Of a stretch of 64,000 nt of DNA, positions 40,746 through 49,590 are shown in pieces (the first letter of the stretch is position 1; every line of letters begins with the position of its first letter). The stretch covers positions 1 through 64,000 of the forward strand of contig NZ_JACEFG010000005.1 of the NCBI RefSeq assembly GCF_013694105.1. Direction: 5' to 3'. A program made the translations under genes and the position numbers. A model generated the notes under the pieces. It was not told the origin of the DNA and did no database searches. It was given only the letters and a program-made list of their open reading frames with translations. The stretch comes from Halobacillus locisalis (GTDB lineage: Bacteria; Bacillota; Bacilli; Bacillales; Halobacillaceae).

Positions 40746-41390
40746 TCATTCGCCCTTCTTTTCTTGCTTGTATTGCTTTATGATTTTATAGAATGTATTC
40801 TTCTTCAAATCTAACTTACTCATAAAATCTACAGCCGTTAATTGCTTCTCTTGATATGAGGGGTACTGTTCCTTTAACACTCGCAGCTGTTGTTTTGAAA
40901 GAGAGTCTAAAGAAATAGCTGGCCTCCCTAAATGCTTTCCCTCACGCCTCGCCTGTGCAATGCCTTCTTTTTGTCGTTTCTTCGTTTTCTTGAGCTCCTG
41001 TTCTGCTACATAAGCAAGTAGCGACAGGAACTGATCCTCCATCAGCTTACCTTGATCGCCCATCTGTTTGAATTTACGTGAGTTAAAGAGTTCTTCATTC
41101 TCCAGGACAATGATGTCGGCTTCAAGTTCTCTTGTGATGTACTTCCATTCCGCAATCACCTGATCGTAATTCCTACCTAACCGAGTGAACTCATCGATAT
41201 AGATCAAGTCGCCTTCTCCAATTACTTTACGCAATATCTGATACTGAGGACGCTCGAAGTTACTACCAGTGAGTTTATCAATGAAAATACGTCTAGGTTC
41301 AATGCCGATCTCTTCAGTCATTTTATGAAACTGTCTTCCTTCATTTTGTTCCTTAGTCGATACTCTGATGTATCCATAAGTATTACCCAA
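40746..41390 (-). CDS. Serine recombinase (resolvase/invertase family)
   Basis: The N-terminal catalytic domain has TYGYIRVST with the active-site Ser, RIFIDKLTGSNFERPQ, and the YIDEFTRLGRN segment, then an E helix and a C-terminal HTH (about 175-214). At 214 aa it is in the range of small resolvases (about 180-200 aa). The TTG at 41390 follows GAGGTGGAG. It could resolve plasmid dimers; inverted repeats 41443-41668 lie upstream. Confidence 0.85.
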   Translation of the reverse strand: MGNTYGYIRVSTKEQNEGRQFHKMTEEIGIEPRRIFIDKLTGSNFERPQYQILRKVIGEGDLIYIDEFTRLGRNYDQVIAEWKYITRELEADIIVLENEELFNSRKFKQMGDQGKLMEDQFLSLLAYVAEQELKKTKKRQKEGIAQARREGKHLGRPAISLDSLSKQQLRVLKEQYPSYQEKQLTAVDFMSKLDLKKNTFYKIIKQYKQEKKGE

Positions 41391-41442
41391 AAACTCCACC
41401 TCTATTCTATGAATCAATGAAAATTTTGTAAAGATGATCATT

Positions 41443-41458
41443 GAACAATTTACTGTTC
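41443..41458. promoter_or_regulatory. GAAC-N8-GTTC palindrome upstream of the resolvase
   Basis: GAACAATTTACTGTTC, a close match to the XRE-region operators, 53 bases upstream of the resolvase start. It may be an operator or part of the res site. Confidence 0.6.
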
Positions 41459-41628
41459 AATGTTAGTGTAAATGTACAGCATTTGTTTGTAAAGGTCATT
41501 GAACCATTTATGTACGTTTATAAAAATAATTATACACCTTTTTGGTAAATGCAAAAACAGGTCTACCAAGGGTTCGAGGGAAGAAGAAGATTTGTTTAAA
41601 AAGTTTACCTTTACAAACTCCTATAAAA

Positions 41629-41668
41629 TGTAAATGACCACATCTCAATTTAGACATGGTCATTTACA
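41629..41668. terminator. Perfect 12-bp inverted repeat
   Basis: TGTAAATGACCA (41629-41640) and TGGTCATTTACA (41657-41668) flank 16 bases; on the minus strand the second arm is followed by TTTTAT, so it probably ends the 41675 transcript. Confidence 0.6.
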
Positions 41669-41674
41669 ATTGCA

Positions 41675-42076
41675 CTATTCTTCTTTTTTCTTGGTAATCT
41701 TGTGTGTGATCATGGAGTAATGATTCTTCGTATGGACTTCATTTTTGAATTCTTTAGATTCGATTCGTTCAATTAATTTGGTCACTTCAGATGTAAGCGA
41801 CTCAACCTGTTTTTCTAAGCCACTAATAATTTCTCGTTGCTTAGTAGCATTTTGTTCGTCAGTAAGCTCTGCTTGTTTTTTGCTCATTGTTATTTGAAAC
41901 AAGGCAAATGCTAGACCAAGTACTGTTAATCCAACTCCAAAGAAAGTGGAGAAGTCTGTGGAGTCTGATGAATTTATAGCAGCCACAATAAAAAAACCTA
42001 TACTTAATGGTACATAACAAATGGACAGAACAAATGTGATTGTCTCCCACACACGGATTCCTTTTTGTAATTTCAA
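41675..42076 (-). CDS. Membrane protein with a coiled-coil tail, 133 aa
   Basis: Two TM segments (about 13-35 and 44-63), then a predicted coiled coil (KQREIISGLEKQVESLTSEV TKLIERIES). No family recognised. Ends at the 41629 hairpin. Its place near the recombinase is not informative. Confidence 0.5.
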   Translation of the reverse strand: MKLQKGIRVWETITFVLSICYVPLSIGFFIVAAINSSDSTDFSTFFGVGLTVLGLAFALFQITMSKKQAELTDEQNATKQREIISGLEKQVESLTSEVTKLIERIESKEFKNEVHTKNHYSMITHKITKKKEE

Positions 42077-42205
42077 GATTACACCACCTAATATCCAATT
42101 TATTCTTTATAACTCTATCAAACTATTTAAGAAAAGGGTAGGAAAGGCGAAAATACTATTGGAGGGGATACTATCGAAAGGAAAGAGCAAATCGAGCAGG
42201 TGAAG

Positions 42206-42358
42206 ATGACTATGATTGAAGCGTACTTATTCCATGAAAAGAAGGCACAGTTCGTCTATCATCACGAAATAAGGACAAAGGAAATAAAAGTGCTTTATAA
42301 TACGATGTTCGATGATTTCGATGAAATACTTAATCAACAGCGGGAAATGTCTAAGTAG
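42206..42358 (+). CDS. Small unknown protein, 50 aa
   Basis: MTMIEAYLFHEKKAQFVYHH...EILNQQREMSK, with AGGTGA upstream. It stops exactly one base before the 42359 ATG, so the two are probably coupled. Confidence 0.4.
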   Translation: MTMIEAYLFHEKKAQFVYHHEIRTKEIKVLYNTMFDDFDEILNQQREMSK

Positions 42359-43216
42359 ATGGGTGAATACATGAACTTAACAAAGGCAGGAAGATGGTTA
42401 CAAAGAGTTATAAGTGAATTTAGACAAATGACAAATAAAAGAGAACCAATCCCCATATCTCCCTCTGCAACAACCAAGCCTAAAATGTCAGAGAATCAGA
42501 GAGAGTTTCAAAACCTCATATTTAATGCCAAAGAGATCCTTGAAAGTGAGTTCCCACATAAGATATATGAGTACATATACTTGTTAGGAAAAGCTAGGCA
42601 GCATCAATTGATCACAAATTGTCTGAGAAAATCAGTTATTGAGAAGAGTTCAATCGATGATGTAGAAGATTTGTTTTTTTGGTCCCGAGCAGACATTGAT
42701 TATTCTTTTCATTTATATGATGAAGCCGACCGACGCCTCAACTGGTTTACGGACGAGGAGTATATAGGGCTTTCAGAAATGAGATTAGATCCTAAAGATA
42801 CATTAATCTTTCCATTAACGTGGAAGAGCAGAAAGTTACGTGATTGTATGCTTGAAATAGGGAGGGATATTGGTCAGCCTTGGGAATTTGACGATATGAA
42901 CCACAATGTAAAATACGTTAAGCCATTGAATATTGGAGTTGTCATGAACGGTAACCACTCTATGGCCATCAATATCATTAGAAATGAATCTTCTGATGTT
43001 AAGGTCGAATCGATCCTTGATTTATCTCCTATATATGAAGAACTTTATACGGACGGGGAATATTTTTGGAAGAAGCAGTCAGGTGAAATGAAAGAACGCA
43101 AATTGGCTGAGGTCGATTCAATAGAAATGGCAGCTCTTTTCGAGATAGGTCGATTGATCAACGAGTATCATCCATTGACTAATCTACATGGTAAAGGGCG
43201 TTTAATGAATAAATAA
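42359..43216 (+). CDS. Unknown protein, 285 aa
   Basis: No recognised domain. It is mostly helical at the start (about 40-120) and strand-rich near 170-240, with a GNHS motif (GVVMNGNHSMAINIIRN). An in-frame ATG at 42371 is an alternative start. No partner is visible. Confidence 0.45.
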   Translation: MGEYMNLTKAGRWLQRVISEFRQMTNKREPIPISPSATTKPKMSENQREFQNLIFNAKEILESEFPHKIYEYIYLLGKARQHQLITNCLRKSVIEKSSIDDVEDLFFWSRADIDYSFHLYDEADRRLNWFTDEEYIGLSEMRLDPKDTLIFPLTWKSRKLRDCMLEIGRDIGQPWEFDDMNHNVKYVKPLNIGVVMNGNHSMAINIIRNESSDVKVESILDLSPIYEELYTDGEYFWKKQSGEMKERKLAEVDSIEMAALFEIGRLINEYHPLTNLHGKGRLMNK

Positions 43217-43289
43217 TGAACTATATATACGAAAGCTGTTTTGTTTCTTCATGGGGAAATGAACTTTAGGGAGGAAGAGTGAGAAAAGA

Positions 43290-43607
43290 ATGATCTCAAA
43301 GCAAGATTTGAAAGGCTATTTAAGTGTTGCCATTAATAAGTATTTTGAAGTAACTCGTGAAGAGGGACAGGATAAAGGAAACAAGGAGTCTTATTATGTA
43401 GGGCAAATAGTAATACTATCTACATTATTTGGTTACTCGTGGGAGGAACATAAGTCAGAGGGAAACTTCGATGACTTTGTTTTTATGCTGATTGTGAGAC
43501 TTTCATTAGAACACCAAGGGGTTCATATGAAGCCTGTTGAACGAACTAATCCTAAGGATGATCTACAGAGATTAGTTGAAGAGGTTCTAGTTCAGCTTAA
43601 TAAATAG
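43290..43607 (+). CDS. Unknown protein, 105 aa
   Basis: MISKQDLKGYLSVAINKYFE, with GGGAGGAAGAG before the ATG. A small helical protein of unknown role. It ends before the second iteron cluster. Confidence 0.45.
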   Translation: MISKQDLKGYLSVAINKYFEVTREEGQDKGNKESYYVGQIVILSTLFGYSWEEHKSEGNFDDFVFMLIVRLSLEHQGVHMKPVERTNPKDDLQRLVEEVLVQLNK

Positions 43608-43662
43608 AATCCTGTTGTCACTGGCTTAATTCATTATGATTCATGTATATTGCAATATCTAT

Positions 43663-43680
43663 AACAATATTAATATTGTT
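43663..43680. repeat. AT palindrome AACAATATTAATATTGTT
   Basis: A perfect 18-bp palindrome beside the iteron cluster; related sequences recur across the window (see findings). Confidence 0.6.
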
Positions 43681-43722
43681 ATTAATAGAAAGTGTGATGT
43701 TACCTATCCAGGCGAATGAGAA

Positions 43723-43826
43723 CGTCGAAAATGTTAGGGTTCATGCAATCAACAAAGTCTGTAATAGAGGGGTGTTTCTGTATGAAACACCCCTGAAATT
43801 GAGGAACGTCGAAAATGTTAGGGTTA
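43723..43826. repeat. Two Rep iterons with a strong hairpin between
   Basis: CGTCGAAAATGTTAGGGTT at 43723 and 43807, with the same core as the main iterons at 45639-45929. Between them AGGGGTGTTTC / GAAACACCCCT (43768-43795) forms a perfect stem. Possibly an inc or handcuffing site. Confidence 0.75.
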
Positions 43827-43878
43827 AGGTAGATAAATAATATATGTTGTTTGGTGAGAAGCTCTAAAGTCTGATTGG

Positions 43879-44175
43879 CTAGAGAGTTTCTTTTTTCTTT
43901 CTATCAAGTTTACTTTTTACGACATTCCATGTTCCCACTGATACTAAGCCAAGACCTAAAGCTCCAGCCCCTAAAACACTAAGATTTCTCGCTTCTTTTG
44001 AAGTGAAAGTATATCGTAAGCCCTCTGATAAATGCGGTCTAGTATACCCAGATCTTATTAAGTCATTTACCTTGTCGGGGGACATCAATATCCCCTCAAC
44101 ATATTGATAATCTTTAGAAATGAGTTCTCCACATTCCGCATCTGATATTAATTTTCCATTTTCTAACCAAGCCAT
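43879..44175 (-). CDS. Small protein with one C-terminal TM, 98 aa
   Basis: The first half is acidic and helical; residues 66-85 form a hydrophobic helix (NLSVLGAGALGLGLVSVGTW), then a basic tail. Probably membrane-attached. It is leftward downstream of rep. No family recognised. Confidence 0.45.
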   Translation of the reverse strand: MAWLENGKLISDAECGELISKDYQYVEGILMSPDKVNDLIRSGYTRPHLSEGLRYTFTSKEARNLSVLGAGALGLGLVSVGTWNVVKSKLDRKKKETL

Positions 44176-44349
44176 ATTTTCACCTCTTTTCGCGCAGGTA
44201 TGTATTAGTTACGATACTTATCCAATTAAGTTTCGAAATAAAATGTATTAATACAATCCAAGCTAGATTTGGGTGCACAATTATATATTTCTATTTTACT
44301 ATTAGTCATGTTGGCAACACTATATAAACAATATGCCATATACGAAGAA

Positions 44350-44380
44350 GACCTTATTTCCTCTACAGGAAACAAGGCCC
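44350..44380 (-). terminator. Hairpin downstream of rep
   Basis: On the minus strand, GCCTTGTTTCCT and AGGAAATAAGG pair around GTAG, followed by TCTTCTTC. Confidence 0.5.
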
Positions 44381-44388
44381 TTTCCAAT

Positions 44389-45546
44389 TTAACTATTCTT
44401 ATCATGCTTCATACTCTTACCTGTTAACCTCTTCAGTTGTTCAGCTAACTCATTCGTATCAATGCTTTCATGAGTAGAAGCTGCAGCTTCATTTTCTCCA
44501 GTTTTTTGTTCTTCCTTTTGCTTGAACCAGTCTGGTATGACTTCACCAGTTTCCCATTCATATGGTTCCGCAATTTTTCCATCATCTAATTCTTTTGCGA
44601 ATTCATTGATCTTCCAGACGACAAAACCAGGAGGGTTTTTCAAACTTTTTGTGTTAGCTGCTTCCTCCATAAGGTTATGCAAGGACTCTTGGTAACTATC
44701 CCCCCATATAGCATAGCTTTGAGCTAACCAATTCTTCATAGTCGACTTATTTACTTTTAAATAAAGCTTATTGGCTGTGATCATGAAGTTATCGACTATA
44801 TCTTCATAGTTACTATCTTCTTCAATCGGGATTGGCTCTACTTTGATCTTATTGAGTTGTATTGAAAAAGTAATTGAGTGGTATTTACGTCCTTTTTTTA
44901 TAGGTTCATATTCAAAGTAGATGTCAGTTTTTTCTCTCAGCTCTTTACTAGCAGGTTCTAATACCCTTTGACGAAAGTTTGCGAACTCTTTATATACTTC
45001 TACTGCTCCTACTTTTCTTCTTAGTTCATCAACTGTAAAAGTTACCACGCCAACATTTTCCCATTTTTTCAATAATTCATAGAAACGAATAGAGTATCCA
45101 CTTTTCAATTCAAGAATATTCTCCAGTCTGTAACTCGTAAATTGATTCTTAAGCTGTAATAAGTAAGGTTTGAGACGAGGATCAAATGAAAAATCAATAG
45201 TGCCTTCTTGTGGACCCTCGTCTGGAGAGTATTCTGCACCTGATATCCAATGAGTCAGTAGCTTCTTGCCATCGGTCTTTTCAATTTCTATAACCTTTGA
45301 CATTAGCTTTTTCAAGATATCACCTAACTCTGTGTATTTAGGTTGTTCTAAGCCCATCATTTTTGTAAACTCACGAATTGATACTCTGTAAATATGGAAC
45401 TCTTCATCTCTAGGTTCAATTTGGCTGACAACGTATGCAATAAGCTTTTGTTCCCTTTTGGTTAATGGACTTCTGTATGTAGCCTCAATTAATTCGTTTG
45501 ATTTCGTAACCCAGTTTCGTTCATTTGAAGATATATCTTTTAGCAT
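44389..45546 (-). CDS. repB: RepB-type plasmid replication initiator (Rep_3)
   Basis: It has the two tandem winged-helix domains of Rep_3 initiators, starting with SNELIEATYRSPLTKREQKL and containing SGYSIRFYELLKKW and FRQRVLEPASKELREKTDIY. It binds iterons upstream of its own gene and recruits the host replication machinery. The ATG at 45546 follows AGGAG; an ATG at 45564 lacks spacing. The iteron array at 45639-45929 lies directly upstream, so this is a likely oriV-rep unit. Confidence 0.9.
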   Translation of the reverse strand: MLKDISSNERNWVTKSNELIEATYRSPLTKREQKLIAYVVSQIEPRDEEFHIYRVSIREFTKMMGLEQPKYTELGDILKKLMSKVIEIEKTDGKKLLTHWISGAEYSPDEGPQEGTIDFSFDPRLKPYLLQLKNQFTSYRLENILELKSGYSIRFYELLKKWENVGVVTFTVDELRRKVGAVEVYKEFANFRQRVLEPASKELREKTDIYFEYEPIKKGRKYHSITFSIQLNKIKVEPIPIEEDSNYEDIVDNFMITANKLYLKVNKSTMKNWLAQSYAIWGDSYQESLHNLMEEAANTKSLKNPPGFVVWKINEFAKELDDGKIAEPYEWETGEVIPDWFKQKEEQKTGENEAAASTHESIDTNELAEQLKRLTGKSMKHDKNS

Positions 45547-45638
45547 CCCATTGACTCCTAACATGAGGTGTTCCGATGTTATGTTTTGTTGCTATTATAA
45601 ATAATCTAAGGATTATTGTAAATCTAAATATATAGTGA

Positions 45639-45929
45639 CATCGAAAATGTTAGGGTTATGTGTATTGAGATCCTTTCGAATACAGTCATTAAAGTGAAAG
45701 CGTCGAAAATGTTAGGGTTACGTGCGTTGAGAACCTTACAAATACAGTTTTCAATATGAAGACGTCGAAAATGTTAGGGTTAGCACCCAAAAAGTTATGG
45801 GAGAATCGAAAATGTTAGAGAAAGCGTCGAAAACGTTAGGGTTAGAGATCGAAGATGTAAGGTTAAACGTCGAAAATGTTAGGGTTAGAATCGAAGATGT
45901 AAGGTTAAACGTCGAAAATGTTAGGGTTA
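45639..45929. repeat. Iteron array, likely oriV
   Basis: CGTCGAAAATGTTAGGGTTA or close variants at 45639, 45701, 45763, 45804, 45825, 45868 and 45910, and a divergent form ATCGAAGATGTAAGGTTAAA at 45848 and 45890. The first three are 62 bases apart with partly conserved spacers (GAATACAG-like); the last six lie about 21 bases apart. It sits immediately upstream of repB, as in theta-replicating iteron plasmids. Confidence 0.9.
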
Positions 45930-46222
45930 AGGTATATAAACCCTATGACACCAGTACTTCCAGAGTGCTTAAAACAAGTAAAACAGTTAAACAAAAAAAC
46001 ATTTGTAAAACACCAAAACAATTTGTCTGATGTTTAATACTATTTATTATTTCATCAGACATAATAGCCTTGCTAGAATTGTAGTCATACAAATGATTAG
46101 TAAAAATAGACCTCCCTATTAACCAGACAAGTGGGTGAGGGTAAAATCCATGCTAATACTCTCATTAAAACTAGAATAAATGTACAATTAAAAATGTATT
46201 TGTACCCACCTATCAATACTTA

Positions 46223-46251
46223 TTGAAATATTTAGATAACAATGATATGAT
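46223..46251 (+). promoter_or_regulatory. tracrRNA promoter
   Basis: TTGAAA (46223-46228), 17-base spacer, TATGAT (46246-46251), start near 46258, before the anti-repeat. Confidence 0.75.
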
Positions 46252-46257
46252 TAATTT

Positions 46258-46387
46258 GTCACAAACAACCGACGGGTTGTTATCTACCTGAAGCAACAGA
46301 ATCTACTGAAACAAGGCCATAGTGCCGGATTTGATCCATAATGGATCCGAAAAACAAGGAGCTTATAACAAGTTCCTTGTTTTTTTA
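46258..46387 (+). ncRNA. tracrRNA of a Sa-like type II CRISPR system
   Basis: The anti-repeat (46279-46312) pairs with the CRISPR repeat in both halves: GTTATCTACCTGAAGCAACA and GAATCTACTGAAAC are complementary to CAGGTAGATA and GTTTCAGTA-type ends. The nexus (ACAAGGCCATAGTGCCGGAT) and the stem GATCCAT-a-ATGGATC follow, ending in AACAAGGA / TCCTTGTT plus T-run (46353-46386). The nexus is very close to that of the SaCas9 tracrRNA. A short hairpin ACAACC / GGGTTGT lies near the 5' end. Confidence 0.9.
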
Positions 46388-46451
46388 TGCAAAATTATCA
46401 AAAAATTGTTAAAATATATCTAATACATGACAAATAAGGGAGCGTTTTGAC

Positions 46452-49400
46452 ATGAGTAATCCTCGCTACACGATTGGACTGGATGTCGGGATTGCATCAG
46501 TTGGATTCGGAGTCATCGATGAAGAACGAAATATTGTCGAAGCAGGTGTTCGGTTGTTTCCTGAAGCAGACAAAACAGAGAATGAAAGTAGAAGGACGAA
46601 AAGAAGCGCCAGAAGACTCAAAAGAAGAAGGTCTCATCGTAAAGAGCGGGTACAATGGCTTTTAGAGAGAAGTGAATTTCCTACATATTATAAAGGATAT
46701 GAATCTCCCTATCATCTTCGCGTAAAAGGATTACGAGATAAATTAGATGAGGAGGAATTGTCAGCTTCTTTACTTCACCTCATTAAAAGAAGAGGGATAC
46801 ATAATGTTGATCATCAGGATGATGATCTCACTGGTGAGGACTCTCTATCGACCAAAGACCAGGTGAAACGGAATGCTCAAGCTCTAGAAGAGAGGTTTGT
46901 TTGTGAGCTTCAGTTGGAAAGGTTAGAGGAAGAAGGCGAGGTTCGGGGACATCGTAATCGTTTCAAAACGAGTGACTATGTGAAAGAAGCCACTACTCTT
47001 TTGAAGAAGCAACAGGAATTCCATGAAAAAATCTCTGACGATTTTATAGATGAGTTTATTCAACTGCTATCAAAACGCAGGGAGTATTATGAAGGTCCGG
47101 GCCTAGGCAGTCCTTATGGCTGGGAACAGGACACAAAGAAATGGTATGAACAGATGATGGGAAGATGCAGTTATTTCCCTGATGAGTTTAGATGTGTCAA
47201 AGCTTCTTATTCAGCTCAGCTTTACAATGCTTTGAATGATTTGAACAATTTGAGAATTAATAGGGAAGAGCCCAAGCTGACTACGGAAGAGAAGGAACGT
47301 CTGATAGAAAGCGTATTTAAAGGAAAGGGATCTATAACGCTTAAGAAAATTGCGAAAGAAATCAGTGTCAGTGAAGAAGATATAAAAGGTTCGCGAGTTA
47401 ATGCTAGAGGAAAGCCAGAGTTCACCGAGCTTCAAACATATCATGATTTAAGAAAAGTCACCGAACACCCTGATACATTAAACCAAAAGCAAATGGATGA
47501 TATAGCGGAGCGGCTTACTATGTGGCAGAATCCCGAAGAAAAGTTATCCGCCCTTGAAGAATTGGACACAGATCTACCAGCAGAAGTTTTACAAAAGATG
47601 AGTGAAGAACTCAATTACAGTGGAACACACGCTTTAAGTAAGAAAGCTATAGATTTGCTATTACCCGAATTATGGCATTCCAGTAAAAATCAAATGGAAA
47701 TCTTCTCAGAACTTGGACTCAAACCTAAAAAAGTCGAGCTCAAAGGTCTTAGCACGATTCCTGATAATCATATCGAAGACATCATCTTGTCTCCAGTAGT
47801 TAAACGATCCTTCAAACAAGCCATTCGAGTCGTCAATGAGCTTATCAGAAAGTATGGCAATCCTCATTCTATCGTAGTGGAACTGGCAAGGGAGAAAAAT
47901 AGCCAAGACAAGAAGAAATTCATTAATAAAATGCTTAAACAGCACGCTGCTCTAAATAAGCAGATCCGTGAAAAGCTGGATGAGCATGACCTGGATGCCA
48001 ATCACAGTCATTTTGAGAAACTACGCTTATGGCACCTTCAGGACGGTCAATGTTTATACTCCCATAAAGCGATTCGTCTTGAAGACCTACTAGACAATCC
48101 GATGCATTATGAAGTTGATCATATTATTCCTCGTTCGGTTTCTTTTGATGATTCGCAGAAAAACAAAGTATTAGTACTCACAGAAGAGAATCAGAAGAAA
48201 GGGAATCGAACTCCGTTTCAATATTTATCTTCTGGGAGTGGGACTATTACTTATCAAGCGTTTAAAGCTCACGTCCTTCAATTGGCTAAATCCAGTGAAA
48301 AAATGCCGAGAAAGAAAAAAGATTACCTTTTGGAAGAAAGGAACATAACGAAATATGAAGTTCAAAAAGACTTTATCAATCGAAATCTAGTTGATACGAG
48401 ATATGCGACCAGAGAGCTACTTAACCTTCTTCAATCTTACTTCCGTGAGAATGAGTCTGGTGTTAAGGTCAAATCCATCAACGGAGGTTTCACGAATTAT
48501 CTACGGAAGATCTGGCGCTTCAGAAAAAATCGTGAAGAGGATTTCAAACACCATGCAGAGGATGCGTTGATTGTTGCCATGGCTGATTACTTGTTCGAGA
48601 GCCAAAAAGAGCTTAAAGAAGCAAACGCTATGATGACGAATCAAAAATCTGTAGATATGGAAACAGGAGAAATTCTTAATCAATCGTTTGGAGCACTATT
48701 CACGGATCAATTCTATAAGGTAGAAGCGATTAAAAGTTACGGCGATTATAAATATTCGCATCGAGTTGATCAAAAACCCAACAGACAATTGATGAACGAT
48801 ACAATTTATTCTACAAGAACGTTTGAAGGTGAAGAGTACACTGTAGGAAAGATAAAAGACCTGTATGACAAAGATAATGAAGATTTGAAGAAAAAATTAG
48901 ATAAATCTCCTGAAGCCTTCTTAATGTACTCTAACGATCCGAAGACCTTCGAAAAGTTGAAAGTCATCATGAAACAATATGCTGATGCCAAAAATCCATT
49001 GGCAAAGCGACTTGAGGAAACAGGAGAGTACCTAACTAAGTACAGCAAAAAGGGGAACGGTCCTGTAGTCAAAGCAATTAAATATAGGCAGAAAAAATTG
49101 AATGTTCACAAGGACCTTTCTCATAAATATCACCCCAAGAATAAGAAGGTCGTCACTTTATCTCTTAAGCCTTACCGAATGGATGTGTTTGAAGATGAAG
49201 GGAAGTACAAGTTCCTTACTATTCGCTACGATGATTTAAACGAGTCAAAGATGGCTTATACTTTGGATGAACGACACTATGAGAATAAATTGCAGAAAAA
49301 AGGAATTAGTGATACAGCTGTTTTTTTATTTAGCCTTTATAAAAATAATGTGATCGAAATCAATGGAGAGAAGTTCAGGTTTGTTGGAGTCAACGACGAT

Positions 49401-49565
49401 GACAAGAACAAAATCGAATGTAAACCAGTTCATACTCATGGAGATAAGAGAATAATGAAATATATCGGAAATAGCACAAAAGTGTTTCATAAATATAATG
49501 TGGATGTTCTCGGGAATGAGTATAAGAATCAAATAGAAAAGGCAAGATATGTGATTCCGAAATAA
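46452..49565 (+). CDS. cas9: Cas9, compact SaCas9-like RNA-guided nuclease
   Basis: 1037 aa, near SaCas9 (1053 aa). RuvC-I is GLDVGIASVG with Asp11, an Arg-rich bridge helix follows (RRTKRSARRLKRRRSHR), RuvC-II IVVELARE has Glu477, HNH has YEVDHIIPRS with His557 and Asn571, and RuvC-III HHAEDALIVAMADYL has His700/701 and Asp704. These positions almost coincide with SaCas9 residues, and all catalytic residues are present, so cleavage should be intact. It cuts DNA matching the crRNA next to a PAM, which cannot be read from the sequence here. No cas1, cas2 or csn2 lies nearby. Confidence 0.97.
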   Translation: MSNPRYTIGLDVGIASVGFGVIDEERNIVEAGVRLFPEADKTENESRRTKRSARRLKRRRSHRKERVQWLLERSEFPTYYKGYESPYHLRVKGLRDKLDEEELSASLLHLIKRRGIHNVDHQDDDLTGEDSLSTKDQVKRNAQALEERFVCELQLERLEEEGEVRGHRNRFKTSDYVKEATTLLKKQQEFHEKISDDFIDEFIQLLSKRREYYEGPGLGSPYGWEQDTKKWYEQMMGRCSYFPDEFRCVKASYSAQLYNALNDLNNLRINREEPKLTTEEKERLIESVFKGKGSITLKKIAKEISVSEEDIKGSRVNARGKPEFTELQTYHDLRKVTEHPDTLNQKQMDDIAERLTMWQNPEEKLSALEELDTDLPAEVLQKMSEELNYSGTHALSKKAIDLLLPELWHSSKNQMEIFSELGLKPKKVELKGLSTIPDNHIEDIILSPVVKRSFKQAIRVVNELIRKYGNPHSIVVELAREKNSQDKKKFINKMLKQHAALNKQIREKLDEHDLDANHSHFEKLRLWHLQDGQCLYSHKAIRLEDLLDNPMHYEVDHIIPRSVSFDDSQKNKVLVLTEENQKKGNRTPFQYLSSGSGTITYQAFKAHVLQLAKSSEKMPRKKKDYLLEERNITKYEVQKDFINRNLVDTRYATRELLNLLQSYFRENESGVKVKSINGGFTNYLRKIWRFRKNREEDFKHHAEDALIVAMADYLFESQKELKEANAMMTNQKSVDMETGEILNQSFGALFTDQFYKVEAIKSYGDYKYSHRVDQKPNRQLMNDTIYSTRTFEGEEYTVGKIKDLYDKDNEDLKKKLDKSPEAFLMYSNDPKTFEKLKVIMKQYADAKNPLAKRLEETGEYLTKYSKKGNGPVVKAIKYRQKKLNVHKDLSHKYHPKNKKVVTLSLKPYRMDVFEDEGKYKFLTIRYDDLNESKMAYTLDERHYENKLQKKGISDTAVFLFSLYKNNVIEINGEKFRFVGVNDDDKNKIECKPVHTHGDKRIMKYIGNSTKVFHKYNVDVLGNEYKNQIEKARYVIPK

Positions 49566-49590
49566 CTTAAGGAGTTAGTGTATGAGCTGT

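Noticed and set aside
41443-41668. Integron or transposon end near the serine recombinase
   Set aside because: No transposase, no terminal inverted repeats and no target duplication are visible; a resolvase with a possible res site is enough.
43643-43840. Rightward 65-aa hydrophobic frame
   Set aside because: It covers the AT palindrome and the second iteron pair, and has no clear RBS.
45797-46030. Rightward 77-aa reading frame rich in ENVRV/EDVRL repeats
   Set aside because: It is the iteron array read as codons; no RBS, and the DNA repeat explains the peptide repeat.
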